37,152 bases of DNA from a virus. A program made the translations under genes and the position numbers. The DNA lies in the IMG/VR virus record IMGVR_UViG_3300042922_000838, positions 1-37,152 of that record; one strand, given 5' to 3'. The notes below the pieces were generated by a model that was not told the origin of the DNA, made no database searches, and worked only from the letters and a program-made list of their open reading frames with translations. Of the stretch, positions 1-6,408 are shown piece after piece (within the stretch, counting starts at the first letter, position 1; each line of letters opens with the position of its first letter).

Positions 1-2
1 GA

Positions 3-137
3 TTAGCGCAGGTAATCATGAGCCAATTCGGTGGTCCGGACGGAGAACTTGCTGCATCCATGCGCTATCTGTCACAGCGCTATGCTATGCCTAATAGAAA
101 GGTATGTGGTATCTTAACGGATATCGGGACAGAAGAA
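3..137 (+). pseudogene. cotJC: CotJC spore coat protein (manganese catalase family), fragment cut by the prophage
   Basis: The frame starting at base 3 reads through SQFGGPDGELAASMRYLSQR, then RYAMP, then ILTDIGTEE, the conserved N-terminal third of CotJC, which in Bacillus lies around residues 27-70. CotJC is a manganese-catalase-like protein of the spore coat made in the mother cell. The window edge removes the true start. After GTEE the frame continues with unrelated residues and stops at 165-167, so homology ends at about base 137. The rest of cotJC should lie beyond the right end of the prophage. This fragment identifies the host as a spore former and gives the integration site. Whether the gene is permanently broken or restored by excision cannot be seen here. 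Confidence 0.88.
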
Positions 138-157
138 TATGTTCGCATATGCTGTCC
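125..157. other. Probable attL (hybrid attachment site of the serine integrase)
   Basis: Homology to cotJC ends near base 137 and the integrase stop codon is at 159-161, so the crossover must lie in this stretch. Two nested inverted repeats are visible: GGACAG (127-132) with CTGTCC (152-157), and ATATG (137-141) with CATAT (146-150). Large serine integrases usually recombine at a 2-bp core within imperfect inverted repeats. The exact core cannot be fixed without the right junction. Confidence 0.55.
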
Positions 158-158
158 G

Positions 159-1739
159 TCACTCTGATTTTGAACCTCTAGGATAAATCTGAAGCTCAAA
201 ATCTTTCGGATTATTATTGTTATACCGTCCCTGCTTTTCTTTCGTATAGATAACCTTAACGAGTACATCTTTAAGCAGTCTGTTTTTATCCTCGGCTGAA
301 GGAAGGTCCTTATACACTTTCAATACATGCTCTAACCTCGGTATCATCAAAGACATATTCTTGATATTACCGGATTCCTTGCTTCTTAACTCTAAGATAT
401 TCATGATCTTATCCTTAACCTCATTGATCTGACTATTAACTAATGCGGATCGCTGCATAAATTGTTCGGTATCATACTCATCTCTTTCGTATAAAGTATG
501 AATTTTGCTAAGCTGCTTTTCCAGCTGATCAAGATCCTTTTTACTTTCACTTAGTTGAGTTTCTATTATGTTAGTTATATCATGATCAATATGGTTCTCT
601 GATTTGAGTGTGATTTTATATTTACTCATCAAATCTTCAAGCGCTATAAGAATAGCCTCCTCAACGAATGATAATGGAGAGCTTACATTGTTACAATGTG
701 GGGCTGTACATGCTATTGCGTTCTGAGAATTTTTATGTATCTTTCGAATCATTACTCGTCCACATTTTCCGCATATGACAAGACCAGCAAGAGGGTTTTG
801 CATATTACGCATGTGATTAATTGGAGCTGATGACTTCTCCTTTAATAGACTCTGGGCTAATGTAAAAGTATCTTCGTCTATAATAGCTTCATGTAACCCA
901 TTTTTTAATATATAGTCCTTATTTATAGGTCTTGACTTCTGGATTTTACTGTTAACCATCTGTTTGTTTTGCGGTCTTCGCTGCCACCTGATCATACCAT
1001 AGTATACCGGATTCGTTAGAATTAATCGAATACTAGATGTAACCCATGCATCACTAATTCGTGGCTTAATACCAATATTATTAAGGTACCTAGCAATAGA
1101 AGATAAATTGTATCTTTGATATACCCCACCTGGTTGTATTTCACCACAAGTAAATAGATGATATATAAGCTTTACTACGTCTGCCTCTTCAGGATGAGGT
1201 TCTAATGTAAAACCTTTGGAACGCTCCAGTTTCTTTCTCGTGTATCCATATGGTGCTTTATTTCCTACATACTTACCTTCAGATACTGATGCGATACGTC
1301 CACGCTGTAATCTTCGATTAATTGTCTTATATTCTCTCCGGGACATATATAAACCGAATTCAAAATATTCTTCATCATATTCATTATCTGGGTCGTAAAT
1401 CTTCATTGGTGTATAAATCTTGGTTGAGCTATACTTAAAAGTCTGAGCGACTAATCCCTGATCTCTGGTATCACCTCTTGCTAGACGTTCTACCTCCATA
1501 ACTAGAACACCGCTCCACATACCACTTTCGACTTCTTTAAGCAGCCTTTTCATATAAGGACGTTCTTCAATCGTCTCGCCGGATACAACTTCAGGATAAA
1601 TAGCAGTAACATTCAAATTATGTCTATTGGCAAGAGCGACAAGAGCTTTTTCATGTCTGGCCAGAGTGTCCTCATCACCATATGCCTCAGCTTCAATATC
1701 CACTCTTGATTTTCTTAAATATATCACGTATTTCTCCAC
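159..1739 (-). CDS. Large serine recombinase (phage integrase)
   Basis: This 526-residue site-specific recombinase probably inserts and excises the prophage at cotJC. The N-terminal resolvase domain has YLRKSR with the nucleophilic Ser at residue 11 and the conserved MEVERLARG segment near residue 85. The middle recombinase domain has the typical NPVYYGMIRW stretch near residue 243. A zinc ribbon follows, with Cys pairs at about 323/326 and 344/349, then a coiled-coil segment (about 395-450) typical of large serine integrases. I chose the GTG start at 1739 because GGAGG lies 7 bases upstream; the frame extends 26 codons further without a ribosome site. The gene ends next to the attachment site, as in most such phages. 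Excision normally needs a recombination directionality factor, which I could not identify. Confidence 0.96.
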   Translation of the reverse strand: MEKYVIYLRKSRVDIEAEAYGDEDTLARHEKALVALANRHNLNVTAIYPEVVSGETIEERPYMKRLLKEVESGMWSGVLVMEVERLARGDTRDQGLVAQTFKYSSTKIYTPMKIYDPDNEYDEEYFEFGLYMSRREYKTINRRLQRGRIASVSEGKYVGNKAPYGYTRKKLERSKGFTLEPHPEEADVVKLIYHLFTCGEIQPGGVYQRYNLSSIARYLNNIGIKPRISDAWVTSSIRLILTNPVYYGMIRWQRRPQNKQMVNSKIQKSRPINKDYILKNGLHEAIIDEDTFTLAQSLLKEKSSAPINHMRNMQNPLAGLVICGKCGRVMIRKIHKNSQNAIACTAPHCNNVSSPLSFVEEAILIALEDLMSKYKITLKSENHIDHDITNIIETQLSESKKDLDQLEKQLSKIHTLYERDEYDTEQFMQRSALVNSQINEVKDKIMNILELRSKESGNIKNMSLMIPRLEHVLKVYKDLPSAEDKNRLLKDVLVKVIYTKEKQGRYNNNNPKDFELQIYPRGSKSE

Positions 1740-1787
1740 AAAAATTCCTCCAGAAATGTCTCTTAGTACGGTTTGATACATTGATTT

Positions 1788-1817
1788 TGTATGCAAAAAT
1801 ATGCTCATTTTTGTCAA
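1788..1817 (-). promoter_or_regulatory. Candidate integrase promoter
   Basis: On the minus strand TTGACA (1817-1812) is followed after 18 bases by CATACA (1793-1788), about 50 bases before the GTG start. The -35 is housekeeping-like. The -10 resembles the sporulation sigma-E type CATACA more than TATAAT, which would matter for an element inside a mother-cell gene. No properly spaced sigma-E -35 is present, so sigma control is undecided. Confidence 0.4.
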
Positions 1818-1854
1818 TATTTTTGATTGACAATTTAACAGCCTATGGTATAAT
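1811..1854 (+). promoter_or_regulatory. Strong rightward promoter with inverted repeat over both divergent -35 boxes
   Basis: TTGACA (1827-1832), a 16-base spacer and TATAAT (1849-1854) form a near-perfect housekeeping promoter pointing right. Its -35 is one arm of an inverted repeat, TTGTCAA (1811-1817) with TTGACAA (1827-1833); the other arm is the -35 of the leftward integrase promoter. A protein bound there could control both. No well-supported rightward gene lies downstream: the transcript would run into the 3' end of the SIR2 gene in antisense. Confidence 0.6.
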
Positions 1855-1957
1855 TGCTTTAGTTTTTTATATAATAAAAGTACAGGGTATATGAACTTGA
1901 TGAATTGCTTTCTTTTCAGAAAGTATGAAATTGAGGGATTATACCTTCTTTTATGCC

Positions 1958-3574
1958 TTATTTTGAGTACTTCAAGTAATCGTACAATGCAGTTATTCTC
2001 TTAAATGATGAATGCTTACCTAAAGCAAAGAATGCCCTATTTTTATATCGCTCAATCAAATAATCTCTTAAATCATCTGGATCTATTATATTGGCATATG
2101 CCTTTATATTAGCAATTTGCTTAAGTACATGATCTGGATACTTTTCTAGTATATCGTTTAGTGAAGTAAATTTTTCGGTGTAATCAACATAATGATCTCT
2201 TTCTGTCCTATTTGGAGAAATATCACTGAATGATCTTATGATATTATAGTCCTTTGGTATTATATCAATTTCTAAATTAAGTTTATTCAGGTATTTATAA
2301 ACTGGAAGTAAAGTGGATCTACCTCCTCGACTGTTTAGAACTTTAAGTGTTTTTGTTATGAGCTTCTCATTGGTAAGAAGAGGTTTGTCGTCGAATAAAA
2401 CATCTTGAATAATATCATCAATTGTATATGTCTCAAAACCCATCTCAGAAACTGTATCAATGGTACCAAAATAAATCGCAGCTTTATCATCATCCAAATC
2501 GGGGCTATTTACGTTGCCAAATAATATAGTATTAGAGGTGGTGGTTGAATATAAATATTTGCAAACCATATCTTGTAGCTTTCTGGCCAGTTTTATTGGC
2601 ATCGAACTTTGAATAGACGATAAAGCTTTATATACGGTAGAATAGTCCTTAACAACAAATTCCGTCATATAAATCTTTTTATCATCAAACATTACCTCTT
2701 TCATATTAATTTGTTCATCACCATCAAAAGCTGGAGATATGAAAATAAAATTATTCTTTGTCTTATCTAGTTGCTGAGGGGTAAGACATAGAGATATCTC
2801 CTTAAATAATTTTCTAATATTCACATCTCCCATTCCGTACCCTATGAATATGATAGGATGTTCAACAAAAAGCGTGAGTAACTTAGCGGACAAATATTTT
2901 AGCTTTTCATCAAAATAACTATAGTCAGCATTGGTAAATACAATAGTATCCGGTGATGTAACGCAACCATGAATTTTAAATATATTGAAAATGTCAGATG
3001 GGTTAGACACCAACATATTGTCCTGTCCTATCACAACATTAAAGTCCGGAAAAATGCTTTCTAATATAGTATCATAGTTGGTTGTTATGATTCCGGCGAC
3101 TTTATTCTGATTCTGAATCAATGATGATAACTCATTACAATCTGATTTTGTTGAGTCAAGCGTCAATTTTTCTATAAGCATCGAGACATAGTATTTAAAC
3201 GGGTCAAAATGATTATCGATTATCCTATTAAAATCATCTGTAGAAAATAATTTGTTGCAAAAGTCTTCATCATTAAAAAAGAAATTGTTAAACTGATTCT
3301 GTAATTCGTTAGCAATTAGAGGATTGATATAATACTTTTTATCTTCATCTGAAGTAATTGGTGTTGTATTCTTTAATTCATACTCTATCTTTTGTATCAA
3401 ACGGTTAAAACTTCTTAAATTATCACCATTCATAGATGACCATATATTATATAGGAGCTGCTCCCAATCTGGAGCATTGGAGTAACGTTTTGATAATCCT
3501 GTTCCTATAAATAAGTATGGTAACTGTTGAAATGAGGAAATCAAAGCGACTAAGGCATCCTTTATATTATTCAT
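1958..3574 (-). CDS. SIR2-like domain protein, probable NAD-dependent anti-phage protein
   Basis: This is a 538-residue protein. Its N-terminal half is a SIR2_2-type Rossmann domain: GTGLS near residue 24, TTNYD near 164, KIHG with the candidate catalytic His at 202, and IFIGYGMGD near 243. Bacterial proteins of this family often degrade NAD+ on phage infection and cause abortive infection; that role is inferred here. The C-terminal 260 residues match no domain I recognise, and may sense the phage or oligomerise. The ATG at 3574 is preferred because AAGG lies 8 bases upstream; a TTG two codons earlier is too close. The gene stands alone on the lysogeny strand, so it should be expressed from the repressed prophage and protect the host. 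No partner gene is adjacent. Confidence 0.82.
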   Translation of the reverse strand: MNNIKDALVALISSFQQLPYLFIGTGLSKRYSNAPDWEQLLYNIWSSMNGDNLRSFNRLIQKIEYELKNTTPITSDEDKKYYINPLIANELQNQFNNFFFNDEDFCNKLFSTDDFNRIIDNHFDPFKYYVSMLIEKLTLDSTKSDCNELSSLIQNQNKVAGIITTNYDTILESIFPDFNVVIGQDNMLVSNPSDIFNIFKIHGCVTSPDTIVFTNADYSYFDEKLKYLSAKLLTLFVEHPIIFIGYGMGDVNIRKLFKEISLCLTPQQLDKTKNNFIFISPAFDGDEQINMKEVMFDDKKIYMTEFVVKDYSTVYKALSSIQSSMPIKLARKLQDMVCKYLYSTTTSNTILFGNVNSPDLDDDKAAIYFGTIDTVSEMGFETYTIDDIIQDVLFDDKPLLTNEKLITKTLKVLNSRGGRSTLLPVYKYLNKLNLEIDIIPKDYNIIRSFSDISPNRTERDHYVDYTEKFTSLNDILEKYPDHVLKQIANIKAYANIIDPDDLRDYLIERYKNRAFFALGKHSSFKRITALYDYLKYSK

Positions 3575-3783
3575 AGTCAATACCTTCTTTCTATAATAAA
3601 TTGATTTTCATATAAAATGTTAAGTACCAGTATTTATCATTAATTAGTGTTTTTACTAAAAAACATATACATTAAGCATATATTATAGGATTTATAATGC
3701 ATCCGAAATAAATTTTATGTTCAGGGGTGCATAGACATACTATATACTGTAAGCACAAACAACTACAGAAAATATAGGCAGAT

Positions 3784-3993
3784 ATGAAAATTGTAATTGA
3801 ATATAAATTATATGATGCTCGAAGGAATAAAAGTTTGACTGTGCGAGAACTGGAAGCTCTATCTGGTGTAAGCAAGTCTATGATAAATTGTATAGAAAAT
3901 AATAATGCGAATCCTTCAGTCATAACAATGTGCCAGCTTGCAGTTGCATTAGGTGTTGAACCAAAGGATCTATATACTTACAAAGCTGAATAA
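3784..3993 (+). CDS. Small XRE-family HTH regulator
   Basis: This 69-residue protein is almost entirely a helix-turn-helix domain of the Cro/CI type: RELEALSGVSKSMINCIENN forms the HTH core, followed by the usual NPSVITMCQLAVALGV and a short LYTY end. It has no effector domain. It lies alone between the SIR2 gene and the SOS-controlled small gene, with inverted repeats just downstream that could be its own or a neighbour's operator. The target is unknown. Weak ribosome site (AGGCAG). Confidence 0.85.
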   Translation: MKIVIEYKLYDARRNKSLTVRELEALSGVSKSMINCIENNNANPSVITMCQLAVALGVEPKDLYTYKAE

Positions 3994-3995
3994 TG

Positions 3996-4064
3996 TTGTC
4001 CATTATATTGGACAAATCTCCAAAACTATAGATAATTCAATTACAATATGTTACATTAATGTAA
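3996..4064. promoter_or_regulatory. Two palindromes, possible operators
   Basis: TTGTCC (3996-4001) and GGACAA (4010-4015) form an inverted repeat with an 8-base spacer. TTACATTAATGTAA (4051-4064) is a perfect 14-base palindrome. Both lie in the gap between the small XRE gene and the LexA-box promoter and have the size of dimeric repressor sites. Neither is followed by a T-run, so neither looks like a terminator. Confidence 0.4.
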
Positions 4065-4140
4065 GAAAAAAACATATATTTATTTGCAAAAAAGTTCATA
4101 GAATGACCGGATCAAATGTTATTATTATCTCATTATAAAC

Positions 4141-4154
4141 AGAACGCATGTTCG
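4141..4154. promoter_or_regulatory. LexA (SOS) box
   Basis: AGAACGCATGTTCG fits the Gram-positive LexA/DinR consensus CGAACRNRYGTTYG at all but one outer base: both GAAC and GTTC half-sites and all four central positions match. It ends 8 bases before the -35 of the promoter at 4163, where bound LexA should hinder RNA polymerase. A second box of the same type occurs at 12774-12787. Confidence 0.75.
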
Positions 4155-4162
4155 AATAAAGT

Positions 4163-4191
4163 TTGCAATATTGTTGAGATTGGATTATAAT
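4163..4191 (+). promoter_or_regulatory. SOS-controlled promoter of the 35-codon gene
   Basis: TTGCAA (4163-4168), a 17-base spacer and TATAAT (4186-4191) form a strong promoter 44 bases before the start codon at 4235. With the LexA box just upstream, transcription should rise after DNA damage. Confidence 0.72.
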
Positions 4192-4234
4192 GATAACAGC
4201 TACCTTAGGAGTGCGGAACATAGGGGGTATACAT

Positions 4235-4342
4235 ATGACCGAAGATGAGTATAAAAAACTCATATACGAATTAATTGACAGTATAAGCGACTTAGCAATT
4301 TTAAAAAAAATTTGTCTGTTTATTCATTCTATTAAAGGCTAG
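4235..4342 (+). CDS. 35-residue peptide, SOS-inducible, candidate antirepressor
   Basis: The frame starts at an ATG 7 bases after AGGGGG, a very good ribosome site, and encodes MTEDEYKKLIYELIDSISDL, then a hydrophobic helix around AILKKICLFIHSIKG. Short acidic-then-hydrophobic helical peptides of this kind sit next to repressors in many clostridial prophages; their function is not established. The gene has its own LexA-box promoter. It converges on the CI-like repressor gene, overlapping its end by 4 bases and sharing one hairpin terminator. From the context I infer a peptide that disables the repressor after DNA damage, but no homology shows this. Codon structure, ribosome site, promoter and terminator all support a real gene. 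Confidence 0.7.
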   Translation: MTEDEYKKLIYELIDSISDLAILKKICLFIHSIKG

Positions 4343-4360
4343 GCTTCTTGCCTAGCCTTT
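4334..4360. terminator. Bidirectional terminator shared by the small SOS gene and the repressor gene
   Basis: An 11-bp perfect stem, AAAGGCTAGGC with GCCTAGCCTTT, encloses the loop TTCTT and is followed by a T-run in each direction. It contains the stop codons of both converging genes. Confidence 0.9.
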
Positions 4361-4722
4361 TCTTCATTCAAATAGGACACCATTTTTTCGATCGTATTCC
4401 AGTCCTTCTCATCTAACCTACTTAACATATGAATGAATTTTTGTTGAAAACTTTCATCATTAACAGGCCTCAATAATTTACCTATCCATATTGTCAATTC
4501 ATCAGACTGATCGATTGCCTGGATGTTTTGTCTACCAAGCAACTCATCAGAGCTAACATTGAAATATTTACACAACATTGCTAGTTTTTCAAAATCAGGC
4601 TGTTTACCTTTAGTTTCGTATCCAGCTACTGTTGGTCTGCCAACCTTCAATATGTCAGCAAGTTCCTGTTGTGTAATTCCTTTTTGTTTTCTAAGTTCTT
4701 TAAGCCTCTCACCAAAAGTCAT
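4339..4722 (-). CDS. CI-like phage repressor (XRE family, no autoprotease domain)
   Basis: This 127-residue protein has an N-terminal helix-turn-helix (TQQELADILKVGRPTVAGYE, about residues 18-37) and a dimerisation-like C-terminal tail rich in charged helix (residues 75-127). It is the only leftward regulator in the switch and is divergent from the early rightward operon, so it is the best candidate for the lysogenic repressor. It is too short to carry the S24 LexA-type self-cleavage domain of lambda CI, so induction would need an antirepressor rather than RecA-stimulated cleavage. AAAGGAG lies 9 bases before the ATG. Its gene end overlaps the SOS-controlled peptide gene. Confidence 0.87.
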   Translation of the reverse strand: MTFGERLKELRKQKGITQQELADILKVGRPTVAGYETKGKQPDFEKLAMLCKYFNVSSDELLGRQNIQAIDQSDELTIWIGKLLRPVNDESFQQKFIHMLSRLDEKDWNTIEKMVSYLNEEKARQEA

Positions 4723-4745
4723 AAGGTTATACTCCTTTCGGAAAT

Positions 4746-4774
4746 ATTATAATTGAAAATGTGCCTAAAATAAA
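4746..4774 (-). promoter_or_regulatory. Probable repressor promoter (leftward)
   Basis: On the minus strand TATAAT (4751-4746) lies 24 bases before the repressor start, with a weak -35 TTTATT (4774-4769) at 17-base spacing. A weak -35 is common in repressor-maintenance promoters. A TTCCGAAA-like half operator lies just downstream near 4738. Confidence 0.45.
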
Positions 4775-4811
4775 CAATAGTGTCTATAATGAACAAATAT
4801 ATCAAAAAGTA

Positions 4812-4840
4812 TTGACATTGTTCCTTATCGGAACTATAAT
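4812..4840 (+). promoter_or_regulatory. Early rightward promoter with embedded operator
   Basis: TTGACA (4812-4817), 17 bases and TATAAT (4835-4840) match consensus at all twelve positions. The spacer contains the inverted repeat GTTCC-TTATC-GGAAC (4820-4834), so a bound dimer would occlude polymerase. Another GTTCC follows at about 4853. This should be the main lytic promoter, repressed by the divergent CI-like protein. Confidence 0.82.
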
Positions 4841-4887
4841 GGGTATATCAAATGTTCCATAACAGCACGCGATGGGAGGTGAGTATA

Positions 4888-5100
4888 ATGCGTACAAAGT
4901 TAATGGAAGCTAGAGTATTAAAAAAAATGACTCAGAATGAGCTTGCGGAAAAGGTAGGTATTAGTAGAGCCTATTACACAAATATCGAACTAGGAAATAA
5001 AAATCCCTCATTTGCTGTAGCTGTAAGAATTAAGTCTGCACTTAATACTAGGGACGATAGAATTTTTTTTGATCAAAAAGGTGTCGAAAGGGAACAATAA
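4888..5100 (+). CDS. Cro-like XRE regulator
   Basis: This 70-residue protein opens the rightward early operon. Nearly all of it is an HTH domain: TQNELAEKVGISRAYYTNIE, then NKNPSFAVAVRIKSALN. The position opposite the repressor is that of Cro, which would turn repressor synthesis down and later temper early expression. I chose the ATG at 4888, 8 bases after GGGAGGTGA, rather than an upstream in-frame start at 4852 that has no ribosome site. An eight-T run lies in the gene near 5066 but the frame is intact. Confidence 0.83.
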   Translation: MRTKLMEARVLKKMTQNELAEKVGISRAYYTNIELGNKNPSFAVAVRIKSALNTRDDRIFFDQKGVEREQ

Positions 5101-5129
5101 AAGTGTATAACATGGAGGTGAAATATAAA

Positions 5130-5618
5130 ATGGGGAACAATCCTACAAAAGCTGCTGAAAATATCTACTTTCAAGCTAGAAAAGAAGCAGCAAAACATAA
5201 TGATAAATTGAACAGCAGAGAAGGCGCTGCTGAATTACTAGGCTTATCAGTATCAAGTTTATCTGATTATGAACTTGGGTTAACGAAGGTGGTGCCGGTT
5301 GATAAGGTCATGCTTATGGCTGATCTGTATAATGCTCCTGAGATTAAAGCGCAATACTGCAATGAATTTTGTCCTCTTGGATGTAAAAATACAAAAATCG
5401 TTCTTGAAGATTTAGACAGAGTATCATTGCAACTTATATCAGTTGCTAGAGAATTTGCCGGAGAGAAAGATAATCTCCTAAATATTGTTGAAGACGGAGT
5501 TATTTCAGATGATGAAAAAGCACAGCTTGATCGAGTTCTTTCTGTCCTTGATAAAACAGAAGCATCTATAAAAAGATTTAAGCTATGGGCTGAAAAGAAT
5601 ATAAGGCCGGTGCCATAA
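5130..5618 (+). CDS. XRE-type DNA-binding protein with CPLGC segment
   Basis: This 162-residue protein has an HTH core around SREGAAELLGLSVSSLSDYE (residues 31-50), then a CNEFCPLGC cysteine cluster near residue 80, and a C-terminal helical region (EDGVISDDEKAQLDRVLSVL). Similar proteins occur in early regions of Lachnospiraceae prophages; their role is unknown. The start at 5130 is chosen because GGAGGTGA lies 8 bases upstream; a GTG at 5103 is in frame but precedes that ribosome site. It follows the Cro-like gene by 29 bases, so the two are co-transcribed. Confidence 0.8.
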   Translation: MGNNPTKAAENIYFQARKEAAKHNDKLNSREGAAELLGLSVSSLSDYELGLTKVVPVDKVMLMADLYNAPEIKAQYCNEFCPLGCKNTKIVLEDLDRVSLQLISVAREFAGEKDNLLNIVEDGVISDDEKAQLDRVLSVLDKTEASIKRFKLWAEKNIRPVP

Positions 5619-5670
5619 CCGTGCAACGTATACAAGCATTTGCTCATATATTGTAAAGGAGGTGGCTGCG

Positions 5671-5844
5671 GTGGCTGTTATTAAAGATTATTATTATAAG
5701 GGTTCTCACATCGTTATACATGATGATTATTTCGTTTCAAAAGAAGAATTCAATAAGATACTCGAAAAAATAGGAATTGACGCATCCAGAGCTTTCATGG
5801 CTGCAGCTATAAAAGCTTCCAAAGTGAATGATAAAACCGCTTAA
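5671..5844 (+). CDS. Small conserved phage protein, function unknown
   Basis: This 57-residue protein begins MAVIKDYYYKGSHIVIHDDY and ends with an alanine-rich helix. It resembles small proteins found after early regulators in clostridial prophages, but I recognise no domain. The start is GTG at 5671, 8 bases after AAAGGAGG; an earlier GTG at 5662 overlaps the ribosome site itself. The stop codon lies within a small hairpin (ACCGCTT/AAGCGGT, 5836-5852) without a T-run. Confidence 0.65.
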   Translation: MAVIKDYYYKGSHIVIHDDYFVSKEEFNKILEKIGIDASRAFMAAAIKASKVNDKTA

Positions 5845-5871
5845 TAAGCGGTAGAAAGGGTGGACATGCTA

Positions 5872-6255
5872 ATGGAAACTGTTTCAGAACGAATAAAAGA
5901 AGCTCTGGTTATACGAGGAATGAGACAGGTTGATATTGTTGAAAAAACAGGAATAGGAAAATCGTCTATCTGTACATACATCTCTGGTGAATATGTACCT
6001 AAGCATAAAAACCAATGTAAGATAGCAAAAGCTTTAAATGTGTGTGAAGATTGGCTAGCTGGATATGATGTTCCAATGGAAGTATATCAGCCTGATAAGA
6101 TCGATTTAATAATCAGGTATCTCGATCTAGCTAACAGATATTCATCTATGATATGTAGCAATGAATCAGTTGATATAGAAGAAAACGAACATGTTAAAAC
6201 TGAGATTTATTCTATCCGAGAACAGTTAGGACTCGGAAAAATAAAACTAAAGTAA
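5872..6255 (+). CDS. XRE-family HTH regulator
   Basis: This 127-residue protein has a clear HTH (MRQVDIVEKTGIGKSSICTY, about residues 17-36), then the VCEDWLAGYDVPM linker typical of phage XRE proteins, and a helical tail that may dimerise. It is the last regulator of the early cluster. Of three in-frame starts (GTG 5860, ATG 5866, ATG 5872) the last sits 8 bases from AAAGGGTGG and is preferred. No DNA target can be inferred. Confidence 0.82.
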   Translation: METVSERIKEALVIRGMRQVDIVEKTGIGKSSICTYISGEYVPKHKNQCKIAKALNVCEDWLAGYDVPMEVYQPDKIDLIIRYLDLANRYSSMICSNESVDIEENEHVKTEIYSIREQLGLGKIKLK

Positions 6256-6297
6256 AGTCCTGATGGAAATTATAATCAAGGTTATTTAGAAACAAAA

Positions 6298-6375
6298 AAA
6301 GATTGTATCAAGCGACCAAACTCGGATACAACCTTTAGTAAAAAATATGAGTAATACTCTTTGTTTTATTGTATC
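6298..6375. terminator. Hairpin with competing TTGTATC repeats; leftward terminator or leader switch
   Basis: TTGTATC (6303-6309) pairs with GATACAA (6325-6331), extended by AAAG/CTTT to a 12-bp stem with one A-C mismatch. On the minus strand that mismatch becomes a U-G pair and the stem is followed by seven Us, so it reads best as a leftward terminator. A second TTGTATC (6369-6375) could pair with the same GATACAA, so alternative folds are possible in the leader of the rightward genes. Confidence 0.5.
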
Positions 6376-6408
6376 AGATATTATTTGATATTTCAAGGGG
6401 TGATAGTA

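Noticed and set aside
1891-2004. A 37-codon plus-strand frame with a hydrophobic stretch
   Set aside because: It follows a strong promoter, but AGGG is a poor ribosome site and nearly half of it overlaps the SIR2 gene in antisense. Kept only as a possibility in the promoter finding.
3672-3923. Leftward frame opposite the small XRE gene
   Set aside because: It is the antisense of a clear helix-turn-helix gene and has no ribosome site.
5060-5075. Eight-T run in the Cro-like gene that could cause slippage
   Set aside because: The frame is intact on both sides and nothing useful is encoded in the other frames, so I see no evidence of programmed slippage.
5836-5852. Hairpin ACCGCTT/AAGCGGT as a terminator
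   Set aside because: It overlaps a stop codon but has no T-run, and the next gene's ribosome site follows at once, so read-through is expected.
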